Below the pieces are notes generated by a model. That model had not been told where the DNA came from and made no database searches. It saw only the letters and a list, made by a program, of their open reading frames with translations. This document shows positions 52,801 to 60,403 of a stretch of 64,000 nucleotides of DNA, one piece after another. A program made the translations under genes and the position numbers. The stretch's first letter is position 1. The number at the start of each line of letters is the position of its first letter. Source of the stretch: Acidobacteriota bacterium (GTDB lineage: Bacteria > Acidobacteriota > Terriglobia > Acidiferrales > UBA7541); contig JABCZD010000007.1 in NCBI GenBank assembly GCA_013289855.1, positions 124,001 to 188,000 of the forward strand. The letters run 5' to 3'.

Positions 52801-53410
52801 GTTTGGCGGCCACCGCCCGCGCCAAAGCCGCTAGTTGCAAAATCGGGCCGGAGATGGAACGTTGTAAGGCAGCGGTCGAAAAATACACCAGCAGCAGGCT
52901 GGCCGCGGCAATCAGAGCGGTCACCTGCTCAAAGCGCCGCCGGCGTGCCTGCAAGTCGCGAAAACCCGCTTCGAGGTAAAAAGATCCCACGGGATGCGAA
53001 GCGGTATTCACCGGCGTGCGGATGGAAACGAAGTTCGGGCCCCAGAACACCTGCTTCCCCGGCCAAATCGGAACCCGGGCGTCCGAGACGAGGTCGCTGC
53101 GCACATAAATGGCCAGCACCGTATCGTCAGCGCGGAAAAGGATGGCGCGCCGAATATACTTGTTGGTGCGCAAGGCTTGCAGGAGCTGGGCGCCCGAAGT
53201 CGCGTCGTCGAACGCCAACGCAGCCGTGGCATTCGTGCCGATCAGATCGGCGGTCTCCTGCAGATCGGCGACCTTGTGCTCCTTGGAGGAATGCACATCG
53301 TAAAGAAAAAAGGCCATGTACCCCACTGCCATACCGATGGCGCTGGTCAACATGGTCAACAGCAGCAATCGTTGCCGAAGAGATGCCAGTGATAGGCGTG
53401 GTGCACCCAT
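49874..53410 (-). CDS. CHASE8-containing hybrid sensor histidine kinase
   Basis: ATG 53410 lies one base after the YfiR-type stop (TGACATG). The 1178-residue membrane protein has order: transmembrane segment (about 12-35), extracellular CHASE8 domain (LYDVHSSKEHKVADLQETADLIGTNATAALAFDD, ILFRADDTVLAIYVR), second membrane segment (VTALIAAASLLLVYFSTAAL, about 165-185), HAMP, coiled coil, two PAS domains, HisKA ([17 protein letters not shown], His about 545), HATPase_c ([32 protein letters not shown]), receiver 1 (VLVVDDNEVN, MDRNMPEMNG), receiver 2 (LLLVEDNPVN, MDIQMPVMGG) and HPt (TGHALKGMFANLAAG). CHASE8 is the periplasmic domain of YfiN, normally paired with YfiR, which is encoded directly upstream. 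Confidence 0.95.
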   Translation of the reverse strand: MGAPRLSLASLRQRLLLLTMLTSAIGMAVGYMAFFLYDVHSSKEHKVADLQETADLIGTNATAALAFDDATSGAQLLQALRTNKYIRRAILFRADDTVLAIYVRSDLVSDARVPIWPGKQVFWGPNFVSIRTPVNTASHPVGSFYLEAGFRDLQARRRRFEQVTALIAAASLLLVYFSTAALQRSISGPILQLAALARAVAAKRSYSQRAPVLPGRELRQLGADFNYMLGEIEQRDAELREARDTLEHRVAERTLEVEGQIAERRRAEAELQQRTAFLNTLIASSPIAIVVTDNVSRIALANPAFHQLFGYMASETGGQLLGALTAPVEQREKIRAEFMAMSAKDSVHKTAKRRHKSGKLLDVEVHIVPLDMKGRPPEFLILYQDITQRVVSEKAIRESEELFRTLSSAAPVGIFVADDQGHCPYINKRWLEMTGMSESEAAGLGWKSAIHPDDLDRVLQEYVAAISAGLMFTCSYRLLSKTGRCIHVETIARAIPDTGSAARRYIGVVQDVTERYAVAERLQQAKDAAEAASVAKSEFLANMSHEIRTPMNGILGMTELTLDTELTSEQRENLDMVKSSTESLLSIINDILDFSKIEAGRLELEHLPFSLMDCIESALQPLGLRAQEKGLELVWSLDPEAPEWVSGDSTRLRQVLVNLVGNAIKFTKSGGITVRLEHRPSSSSEEALYFAVSDTGIGIPAEKHHAIFDTFSQADSSTTREFGGTGLGLSICVRLVKLMGGEMEVASAAGQGSTFSFTVNLPIAAPPLNAAMPIIPELSGRRVLVVDDNEVNLQLMARLLPQWGLAPMLAPSGATAVEMFARSLHTGEPFSVILMDRNMPEMNGYECAERIRRLEGCGNVAMLMLTSGLVSEDRKRATSLNISHYLARPMRRLVLYKAILEALHVPDANRGAVRQLPAQTAQTAMRLLLVEDNPVNQKLAVRLLEKMGHQVVLAVNGKQATEIVERESFDAVLMDIQMPVMGGLEATQVMRASQNPRVRRLPIVAMTANAMTGNAEKYLGAGMDGYLSKPIRRDLLKAELERFSGRAHETTAASPADSASPSAEESFNYGELLERVDNDRELLKELLGIFRQDFPHHRQELFAAVAAGDMQRVSSTGHALKGMFANLAAGRAAALAGNVERLGANSESACLPQALQALESEVATLLPLLDSCLLEVCR

Positions 53411-53411
53411 G

Positions 53412-54029
53412 TCAGCCCTTGGCCGCTTCTGGGACATTGACCACGCGTCTGGCTAGCGCCAACAGCCGTGAACTCATCTTCAGTCCAGCGCCGCTCGCCG
53501 CCGCCAGATTTACCTCAAAATGCAGCGTGTCATAGTCAAAGGAAAAGTAAACCGCTCCGCCAACTTTCAGAAAGTTCGAGGTTTCCCCGACGGTCAAAAC
53601 GCGCTGGTTGACCACTGCGGCCAGCACTTGCCGGTACCGCGCGGCCTCCGAGCGGCTCACAAACAGAATTTGACAGGCTGGCAGTTCCGGGATTTTTTTA
53701 ACCCAGCGCACTTCGAGTTTGCGGCCGTGAAATGTCTCTTTGCGGGTGGCTTCCGCGAGTGAAGTTCCGAACGAGAAATCGCCAAAAACACAAATGACGA
53801 AGGGGCTTTTCGGCGCTGGGAACGCGGCATCCGGCCATTCGATAAAGTTGGGAAACTGGGAGAGGAAGACCGCTTTGTCCTGGAACTCCGTGGAAGCCAT
53901 ACCCTGAGCCGCGAGCATTTCGGAGCCTAGGGACAGCCACAGATAGGTAATAGCCATGCACAGTGACGCACGGCACGGGCGAAAGTTTGCAGTCGTGTTT
54001 GGGTGGTTTTTCCGGCGGCCAAAAAACAC
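53412..54029 (-). CDS. YfiR-like periplasmic protein (DUF4154)
   Basis: GTG 54029 has AGGGGG 6 bases upstream; the 205-residue product has a membrane/signal segment (AITYLWLSLGSEMLAAQG). The YfiR domain is recognisable: FQDKAVFLSQFPNFIEWPDAAFPAPKSPFVICVFGDFSFGTSLAEA, GRKLEVRWVKKIPELPACQILFVSRSEAARYRQVLAAV, VLTVGETSNFLKVGGAVYFSFDYDTLHFEVNLAAASGAGLKMSSRLLALARRV. In Pseudomonas, YfiR represses the CHASE8 cyclase YfiN from the periplasm. Here the CHASE8 partner is a histidine kinase, coupled translationally to this gene. Confidence 0.93.
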   Translation of the reverse strand: MFFGRRKNHPNTTANFRPCRASLCMAITYLWLSLGSEMLAAQGMASTEFQDKAVFLSQFPNFIEWPDAAFPAPKSPFVICVFGDFSFGTSLAEATRKETFHGRKLEVRWVKKIPELPACQILFVSRSEAARYRQVLAAVVNQRVLTVGETSNFLKVGGAVYFSFDYDTLHFEVNLAAASGAGLKMSSRLLALARRVVNVPEAAKG

Positions 54030-54421
54030 ACGTCACCCCCTGATTCCTCATGGCACGCAAACCGCCACTTACGCACTGGGAGAGCGTGGCAAACGGCTGA
54101 TTCGATTATGGTTGAGGTAGGACTGAAACCCCGGGGACCGCTGGTGTGGACCGCGCTGGCACGCCTAGAAAGAATTGGGTCATTATGGAACTGCCTCTCG
54201 GGCCCTAGCAAGTGGGCCTTCGGACGCGCTGAGATTTCCCGCTTTCCATGGGCTGCGACGGCCTAGCTCGGACTACAGCGAACTACTGATTGACCGGTTT
54301 TTTACAACTGTGGAAAATCGTCGTTCACTAACACGCGTGATACATCGCACGCGCTATGTCGAGACTCCCGCCCCAGCCGGGACCATTGACCGTCGGGGGT
54401 GGGGCGAGCTTGAGGTGTCTC
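54030..54421. other. 392-base divergent intergenic region
   Basis: It separates the YfiR-type operon (minus) from the single-receiver gene (plus). I see no gene, RNA or clear promoter element beyond the ribosome sites at its two ends. Confidence 0.5.
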
Positions 54422-54793
54422 GTGCCAATTAAGGTTCTTCTGGCTGACGATTCGAAAATTATGCGCCGCGCCATCCAGCAATTCTTACAGGAATGCGTGG
54501 AACTGGAACTGGTGGGCGAGGCATGCGATTTTCACGAAGCGATCGCATTCGCCGACGCTCTCCGACCCGATGTCCTGGTCCTGGACCTGCGCATGGCGGA
54601 GAAGGCAAACGGCGAATTACACGAGCTGCGGGAACGCCTGAGTTCGCTGCGGATGGTGGCCATTTCAGCAGCCGACGATGAAGAGATCAATGCCTTAGCG
54701 GGGAGGCTCGGTGCGGACGCATTCGTAGACAAAATGGAAATGTACGACAAGCTAGCGCCGGCGATATTGCAACTCACCCGGCCGGCGTTGTGA
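54422..54793 (+). CDS. single-domain response regulator
   Basis: GTG 54422 has GAGG 6 bases upstream and is preferred to ATG 54356. The 123 residues are a receiver fold only: VPIKVLLADDSKIMRRAIQQFLQ, acceptor Asp in PDVLVLDLRMAEKANG, VAISAADDEE, Lys in DAFVDKMEM. It has no output domain. LVLDLRMA with ADD, D and K all present indicates a functional phosphoacceptor. It lies divergent from the CHASE8 kinase operon, whose HPt could phosphorylate it; that pairing is inferred from location only. Confidence 0.9.
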   Translation: MPIKVLLADDSKIMRRAIQQFLQECVELELVGEACDFHEAIAFADALRPDVLVLDLRMAEKANGELHELRERLSSLRMVAISAADDEEINALAGRLGADAFVDKMEMYDKLAPAILQLTRPAL

Positions 54794-54805
54794 ATGGAGG
54801 TCGAA

Positions 54806-54943
54806 ATGGCGATGAGCGCAATCTCACAAACTCTACGCCGAAGATGGGTGTACCGACGACACCGGCGAAGCTACGCGTTTCCGGCTTTTGTGGCGGTGGT
54901 GATCGTGTTGGTATCGATAGCGCTGATTATGACGGCGAAGTGA
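54806..54943 (+). CDS. 45-residue single-pass membrane peptide
   Basis: A short reading frame starts 12 bases after the receiver stop with GGAGG 5 bases before the ATG. It reads MAMSAISQTLRRRWVYRRHR, then a short RSYAFP link and a hydrophobic helix AFVAVVIVLVSIALIM ending TAK. The strongly basic N-terminal part followed by one transmembrane segment looks like a real small membrane protein (N-terminus inside). Codon use fits its neighbours. It is probably co-transcribed with the receiver; function unknown. Confidence 0.6.
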   Translation: MAMSAISQTLRRRWVYRRHRRSYAFPAFVAVVIVLVSIALIMTAK

Positions 54944-54989
54944 AATTGTTAGGTTACGTGGTCTGAGTAAATCGACACCGTCCCGCGGT

Positions 54990-55070
54990 TTTTTCTGGGG
55001 CACTCGGGCGTGAAGCGCACGGAGGATTTTCACCATCCGCGAACGACGGCGCCTGGCTGCCCCAGAAAAA
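54990..55070. repeat. 81-bp element with perfect 13-bp inverted ends
   Basis: Arms TTTTTCTGGGGCA (54990-55002) and TGCCCCAGAAAAA (55058-55070) match over 13 bp with a 55-base interior. The T-run is on the 5' arm, so it is not a terminator in either orientation; it could be a small MITE-like element or a structured RNA segment. Confidence 0.6.
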
Positions 55071-55171
55071 TTGCGTCCAAGTGTTGGCGTCAGGAATCAG
55101 CAAGCCTCTTATGTGGACTGAACCTGCTCCAGTTATCCCTCGATCTAAATAGCTAAGCCATTTAAATCACA

Positions 55172-55684
55172 CTACAAGACTACGGTTAGCGCCAGTTGTA
55201 CACCCGGATGTGCGAGATCTACGAGGTAATACACGCCATCTACGTCGACAATGTAAACGTCGTCGTTATAGCCCCAGCCCGCGGGCCAGGCCTGAACCAT
55301 CACGAAGGAGTAGCCGCCATACTGAAAATGCGGCTGGCCGCCGACGATCTGCGGATGGCCGAGGTGGAACGTATGTTCGCGGCCAAAGTGCGCACGGAAT
55401 TTGTCGTCGGGAATACGTCCGCGCTGGGCTTGTTCCGGCTTGGCGTGCTCGTCTCGTGGAGGCGCGGCTTCGCGGTTTTCGGGACGCGGCTGCTCTTTCG
55501 GCTTATCAGGTTGATCTTTGGGATTCTTCGGGGGCTCTTCCTTCTTGGGCTGCTCTTTGGGTTGCTCTTTAGGTTGTTCCTTTGGCGGGTCCTGCTGCTC
55601 GCGGGGTTCCTGAGCACGGGCTGGCGCCACCATTCCGAAAAGCAACAGCAAACTGGCTGTTCCCATCACCTTGGTGATTTTCAT
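55172..55684 (-). CDS. exported proline/lysine/glutamate-rich protein with C-terminal domain
   Basis: ATG 55684 has GAGGAGGAG upstream; 170 residues. A Sec signal (MGTASLLLLFGMVAPARAQE) precedes a repetitive linker built of PKEQPKEQPKEQPKKEEPP units, then a compact C-terminal part: RIPDDKFRAHFGREHTFHLGHP, QYGGYSFVMVQAWPAGWGYNDDVYIVDVDGVYYLVDLAHPGVQL. The latter is aromatic and Gly/Asp-rich and resembles small exported proteins with a GWxYxDDVYIxxVDGxYYL pattern seen in Acidobacteria. Role unknown; the flexible linker suggests anchoring across the periplasm. Confidence 0.78.
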   Translation of the reverse strand: MKITKVMGTASLLLLFGMVAPARAQEPREQQDPPKEQPKEQPKEQPKKEEPPKNPKDQPDKPKEQPRPENREAAPPRDEHAKPEQAQRGRIPDDKFRAHFGREHTFHLGHPQIVGGQPHFQYGGYSFVMVQAWPAGWGYNDDVYIVDVDGVYYLVDLAHPGVQLALTVVL

Positions 55685-56151
55685 GAACGTCTCCTCCTCT
55701 TCATATAAGGCGAAGGGCGGGATTTTTCGCCTGGCCCACACAAATCACACTGATAAAATTACCGATTCCGCCGCTGGCATCGAATACGGTTGGAAATGTA
55801 TTTGCCGTTGGAGATTGCGTTATGGGAAAAAATGCTCGCCACACGTGAAAATTTCCTGGCGCGGATTACGATCTACAAAACCCTGATTTTTCAAGGAGAA
55901 GAGCATGGGTGCGGGAGGGATTCGGAAGTAAGATCAACTCTCCTTGACGTCTATTAACATCATCTAGACTCGAATAAACTTGTGGATGTCAGGTCGAGCG
56001 AATAGCATCTCGTCGACGCAGGAGCGGTCATCGCGAGTGGTTCCAAACGAACCATGGGCCGTGATGGTCGACTTTGACGGGTACTGCGGAAGATATGACG
56101 TTCGGCGAGAGACCGTGCCTAATCGACAAACTTATGCGCCAAGGTGAGGCG
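55685..56151. other. 467-base region upstream of the uronate genes
   Basis: It should hold the divergent promoters. The only notable item is AAGGAG followed by a 9-codon frame (ATG 55905 to TAA 55931), which could be a leader peptide or chance. No operator-like palindrome was recognised. Confidence 0.5.
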
Positions 56152-57555
56152 GTGACCATTCTAAACGCGGACCGACTGTTCCCGGCAGATCAGACGACAC
56201 GTTCCATCGCCCGCCGGCTTTATTCCAGCATCAGCTTTGCGCCGATTCTGAGCCCGCACGGCCATGCGAATCCCCATTGGTTTTCCACGAACGAGCCTTT
56301 TTCGGATCCCGCGCAGTTGTTCGTCGTTCCGGACCATTACATCTACCGCATGCTTTATAGTCAAGGCGTCCCACTGGAAAAACTGGGCATTGGCTCGGCA
56401 TCCGTGGAAGATTCGCGAGGTGTATGGCGTATTTTCGCGGAACATTATTACCTTTTTCGCGGGACGCCGACGAGGCTGTGGCTAGACTTTGCGTTCCAGG
56501 AGCTCTTTGGGCTGGCCGCGCGGCTTACTCCGGCGAACGCGGATGAGTATTTCGACGTCATTACAGAGAAGCTCAAGACGCCGGCGTTTCGCCCGCGTGC
56601 GCTATTTGAGCGATTTCAGCTGGAAGTGCTGGCAACCACGGATTCGCCGCTGGACTCACTGGCGGATCACGACGCGATTCGCGCAGCGTCATTCACAGGG
56701 TTCAAAGGACGGATCATTCCCACGTTCAGGCCGGACCTTGTAGTTGACCCGGATTTTCCCGGCTTTGCGGAAAATCTTGCGCGGCTCGGGCAGATGACCC
56801 GGATGGACACGAGCAATTGGCAAGGTTATCTTTTCGCGCTGCGACAAAGACGGCTGGAATTCAAGGCGCGTGGTTGCACGGCGACGGACCACGGCCATCC
56901 CACGGCGGCAACCGCGGATTTGGATCCGGATGCAGCGGATCGTCTTTTTCAAAAAATCGCTTCAGGGAAAGGTGATGCGCACGAGCGCGAATGCTTCCGC
57001 GCGCAAATGCTCACCGAAATGGCGGCGATGAGTCTGGACGACGGCCTAGTGATGCAAATTCATCCGGGAAGTCTGCGCAACCATAACACGCGGCTATTCG
57101 AGCGGTTTGGTCGCGATATCGGCGCGGATATTCCCGTTGCCACGAACTACGTGCATGACTTACGACCTTTGTTGAACCGTTTTGGAAATGAGTCGCGCCT
57201 CAGCATCATTCTGTTCACACTGGATGAATCGACTTACAGCCGCGAACTGGCGCCACTGGCGGGGCATTATCCCTGCGTACGACTGGGCCCCGCTTGGTGG
57301 TTTAATGACAGTCCGGAAGGCATGATGCGTTTTCGCGAGTACACGACGGAGACGGCGGGGTTTTACAATACCGTTGGTTTCAATGACGACACGCGCGCGT
57401 TTCTTTCGATACCGGCAAGGCATGATGTGGCGCGGCGAGTCGATTGCTCGTTTCTGGCGCGGCTTGTCGCTGAACACCGTCTCGACGAGGATGAAGCACA
57501 CGAAATTGCTTCCGATCTCGCTTACGGCTTGGCACGAAAAGCTTACCGGCTCTAG
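56152..57555 (+). CDS. uxaC: glucuronate (uronate) isomerase
   Basis: The GTG at 56152 is preferred (AAGGTG upstream), giving 467 residues, the usual length; the longer frame from 56074 adds sequence atypical of the family. The N-terminus NADRLFPADQTTRSIARRLYSSISFAPILSPHGHANPHWF carries the metal HGH motif; later QIHPGSLRNHN, VATNYVHDLRPLLNRFGNESRLSIILFTLDE and PCVRLGPAWWFNDSPEGMMRFRE are typical UxaC segments. The enzyme converts D-glucuronate to D-fructuronate and D-galacturonate to D-tagaturonate in the cytoplasm. It heads the uronate cluster (transporter 87 bases downstream). Confidence 0.95.
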   Translation: MTILNADRLFPADQTTRSIARRLYSSISFAPILSPHGHANPHWFSTNEPFSDPAQLFVVPDHYIYRMLYSQGVPLEKLGIGSASVEDSRGVWRIFAEHYYLFRGTPTRLWLDFAFQELFGLAARLTPANADEYFDVITEKLKTPAFRPRALFERFQLEVLATTDSPLDSLADHDAIRAASFTGFKGRIIPTFRPDLVVDPDFPGFAENLARLGQMTRMDTSNWQGYLFALRQRRLEFKARGCTATDHGHPTAATADLDPDAADRLFQKIASGKGDAHERECFRAQMLTEMAAMSLDDGLVMQIHPGSLRNHNTRLFERFGRDIGADIPVATNYVHDLRPLLNRFGNESRLSIILFTLDESTYSRELAPLAGHYPCVRLGPAWWFNDSPEGMMRFREYTTETAGFYNTVGFNDDTRAFLSIPARHDVARRVDCSFLARLVAEHRLDEDEAHEIASDLAYGLARKAYRL

Positions 57556-57642
57556 AAATGGGAGCATAGCGGGCATGGAAAATTCTCGCGAGACACAATA
57601 CGCATATCACTTGCCGGGATTGGCGGGCGAGCGCTTCTCGCA

Positions 57643-59016
57643 ATGAATAGCTCTATTGATTCCTCATCAGGGCAACTGACTCCGCAGGACCAACCGACAG
57701 CTGACGCGCAAAATTTCGGGCTTGCCCCGAATTCTTTGGGTTCTCCGATGACCGGGGTGCGCTGGACCATCTCCGCGATGCTTTTTTTCGCCGCGTCCAT
57801 CAACTACCTGGATCGTCAGGTGCTCGGGTTACTTGCGGGCACGCTGCAGCACTCCATCGGCTGGACGGAAGCAGAATACGGATACATCGTCGGGGCGTTT
57901 CAATTGGCCTATGCGATTGGACTCGTCATTGCCGGACGAATGATTGACAAGCTGGGCTGCCGGATCGGCTACGCCATCGTTATGGCATTTTGGAGCGTCG
58001 CATCCATGGCGCACGCGCTGGCGGCTTCGGCGTTTGGGTTTGGCGTGGCGCGTTTTTTTCTTGGACTTGGCGAGTCTGGCGGATTCCCCGCAGCCATTAA
58101 AACCACGGCGGAGTGGTTTCCGCAGCGCGAGCGTTCGATGGCCACGGGCATTTTGAATTCCGGAGTGAACGTCGGAGCTATCTTCGCGCCGCTCGTAATA
58201 CCTTGGATTACGCTAAAATTCGGGTGGCGCGCTGCTTTCCTGTCCACCGGAATCTTCGGCGCAGCGTGGATCGTCTGGTGGCTGGCGCGGTATCGCAGCC
58301 CCGAGGATCATCCGCGCGTCAGTCCCGCGGAACTCCAGTACATAAAAGGCGATGCCGCAGAACCGGCGGAAACGATTCCGTGGAAGGCGCTGTTCGGCTA
58401 TAAACAGACTTGGGCGTTCGCGGCGGCCAAATTTCTTACCGATCCGATCTGGTTTTTCTATCTTTATTGGCTGCCCAAGTTTTTTGACGAGCGTTACCAC
58501 CTTGGGCTAAGCCATATCGGATTGCCCCTCATCATCGTGTATAACGTGTCCGCTTTCGGAAGTATCGCGGGGGGATGGCTGCCGACGGCGTTGCATAAAG
58601 CTGGAATGTCGATCGCGAAGGCGCGCATGTTCGCGATGCTTATTTGCGCGTGTCTCATTCTGCCAATTTTTATCTCCAGCCGGCTCTCGTCGCTATGGTC
58701 CGCAGTAGCGATTTTGAGTATCGCGACAGCGGCGCATCAGGGATGGTCCGCCAATTTGTTTACTACCGCGTCGGACATGTTTCCGCGCAGCTCCGTCGGG
58801 GCCGTTGTGGGGATAGGCGGCATGGCCGGCTCGGCGGGTGCGGTACTGTTTTCGGTAAGCACCGGGTGGGTGCTGCAGGCTTATCACAGTTATACACCGT
58901 TATTTTCCGTGGCAGCCACATCGTACCTTGTCGGGCTTTTATTCTTACACTTATTGGCGCCAGGGCTGAAGAGAGCCAACGTGCGTGCGCGAAGTATCGA
59001 ACAGCTTGTAAAATGA
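57643..59016 (+). CDS. MFS transporter, hexuronate (ExuT) type
   Basis: A 457-residue twelve-helix major facilitator protein. The first ~38 residues are polar; ATG 57748 is an alternative start. Family motifs: SINYLDRQVLGLLAGTLQHSIGWTEAEYGYIVGAFQLAYAIGLVIAGRMIDKLGCRIGYA, where GRMIDKLGCR is the loop 2-3 motif, and FLGLGESGGFPAAIKTTAEWFPQRERSMATGILNSGVNVGAIFAPLV, characteristic of the anion:cation symporter family with ExuT. Its place after uxaC supports uptake of glucuronate/galacturonate by proton symport. Confidence 0.92.
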   Translation: MNSSIDSSSGQLTPQDQPTADAQNFGLAPNSLGSPMTGVRWTISAMLFFAASINYLDRQVLGLLAGTLQHSIGWTEAEYGYIVGAFQLAYAIGLVIAGRMIDKLGCRIGYAIVMAFWSVASMAHALAASAFGFGVARFFLGLGESGGFPAAIKTTAEWFPQRERSMATGILNSGVNVGAIFAPLVIPWITLKFGWRAAFLSTGIFGAAWIVWWLARYRSPEDHPRVSPAELQYIKGDAAEPAETIPWKALFGYKQTWAFAAAKFLTDPIWFFYLYWLPKFFDERYHLGLSHIGLPLIIVYNVSAFGSIAGGWLPTALHKAGMSIAKARMFAMLICACLILPIFISSRLSSLWSAVAILSIATAAHQGWSANLFTTASDMFPRSSVGAVVGIGGMAGSAGAVLFSVSTGWVLQAYHSYTPLFSVAATSYLVGLLFLHLLAPGLKRANVRARSIEQLVK

Positions 59017-59026
59017 AACATACAAC

Positions 59027-60295
59027 ATGAGTTTCTATTGCGCACAAGGCGGGCCAGATCGCGAACTCTTTTCGAGCGAGCTGCGGGAACTCTTAATCGG
59101 CGCGCTCGAAAAGCTCGGGCGCCGCAAGAAAGTGCTGGCCATTCCTCCGGACCAAACACGCATAGCGTCGCGCGCGGGCGACCTGACGCGTTATGCATGG
59201 GAACACTACGGTGAAAATCTGCGCGCGGTACTGCCTGCACTCGGGACACACAAGGCCATGTCTGCGGAGCGCATTGCCGGTATGTTTGGCGATGTTCCTG
59301 TTGAGCTTTTTCACGAGCATAAATGGCGGGAGGACGTTGAAACGGTAGGAGTCGTGCCGAAGGAGTTCATCTGCGAGCAATCGGAAGGAAAGTTGGATTA
59401 CGAATGGCCCGCGCAGATCAATCACCTGGTTTTGCGCGGAGATTTCGACCTGATTCTGTCCATCGGCCAGGTGGTGCCGCATGAGGTGATCGGCATGGCC
59501 AATTACAACAAAAATATTCTGGTGGGGACCGGTGGACCAGACAGCATCAATCGCAGCCACTATCTGGGAGCCGTCTATGGCATGGAACGCATCATGGGGC
59601 GCGCGGACAATCCCGTGCGCCGTGTGCTGAATTTCGCGGCGAGCCATTTTCTAAATCACCTTCCGATCGTTTACGTATTGACCGTGGTTAGCCGCAATGC
59701 TTCCGGAGCGACGGTGGTGCGCGGTCTGTTTGTAGGCGATGACCTGGAATGTTTTCATGCCGCGGCAGAGTTGAGTTTTCGCGTGAACTTTACCTTGATG
59801 CCCGAGCCGATTCGCAAAGCTGTGGTGTATTTGGACCCGGACGAATTTCACAGCACGTGGCTGGGAAACAAAGCGATCTACCGGACGCGGATGGCGATGG
59901 CGGATGGCGGCGAACTGGTGGTGCTGGCTCCGGGCGTCAGCGCTTTCGGTGAAGACCCGCGCATCGACAAGCTAATTCGCAAATATGGTTATCACGGAAC
60001 TCCCGCAACGCTTGTGATGGTGCAGGATAACGCAGACCTGGCAGCGGATTTGAGCGCTGCAGCCCACTTAATACACGGATCGTCGGAAGGCCGCTTCCGG
60101 ATTACCTGGTGCCCGGGGCATCTGACGCGCGAAGAAATCGAGGGCGCAGGTTTCGGATATGCTCAGCTGAACGAGATGCTGCAGGTGTACGATCCGGCAA
60201 AGCTGCAACAAGGCTGGAATCGGGTGGCCGGCGAAGACGTTTATTTTATCGAAAATCCTGGATTGGGTTTGTGGGCGTCGCGAGATCGCTTTTAG
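59027..60295 (+). CDS. LarA-family (nickel-pincer racemase/epimerase-like) enzyme in a uronate operon
   Basis: The 422-residue protein begins 10 bases after the transporter stop. LarA-type features are intact: the N-terminal domain has PPDQTRIASRAGDLTRY and the catalytic histidine region ALGTHKAM (His108 equivalent). The C-terminal domain has SIGQVVPHEVIGMANYNKNILVGTGG with His and Lys (His174, Lys184 equivalents) and SINRSHYLG (His200 equivalent). LarA superfamily proteins use a nickel-pincer nucleotide cofactor to racemise or epimerise 2-hydroxyacids; some act on aldonates. The uronate context suggests an aldonate or uronate epimerase. LarB/C/E cofactor genes are not in the window; Hyp nickel genes begin 1 kb downstream on the other strand. 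Confidence 0.85.
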   Translation: MSFYCAQGGPDRELFSSELRELLIGALEKLGRRKKVLAIPPDQTRIASRAGDLTRYAWEHYGENLRAVLPALGTHKAMSAERIAGMFGDVPVELFHEHKWREDVETVGVVPKEFICEQSEGKLDYEWPAQINHLVLRGDFDLILSIGQVVPHEVIGMANYNKNILVGTGGPDSINRSHYLGAVYGMERIMGRADNPVRRVLNFAASHFLNHLPIVYVLTVVSRNASGATVVRGLFVGDDLECFHAAAELSFRVNFTLMPEPIRKAVVYLDPDEFHSTWLGNKAIYRTRMAMADGGELVVLAPGVSAFGEDPRIDKLIRKYGYHGTPATLVMVQDNADLAADLSAAAHLIHGSSEGRFRITWCPGHLTREEIEGAGFGYAQLNEMLQVYDPAKLQQGWNRVAGEDVYFIENPGLGLWASRDRF

Positions 60296-60403
60296 CGAGG
60301 TCGTCGTCTGCGCGAAGAACGCTATGCGCAGTTTCGCCGCGGCCGGATAGTCATTCCGCAGAGGACTTCACCAGTAGCGCGCGCTCCGGAGGGCGCAGAA
60401 AAA

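Noticed and set aside
54990..55070. Bidirectional transcription terminator
   Set aside because: The T tract precedes and the A tract follows the hairpin on either strand, opposite to what termination needs; kept as an inverted-repeat element instead.
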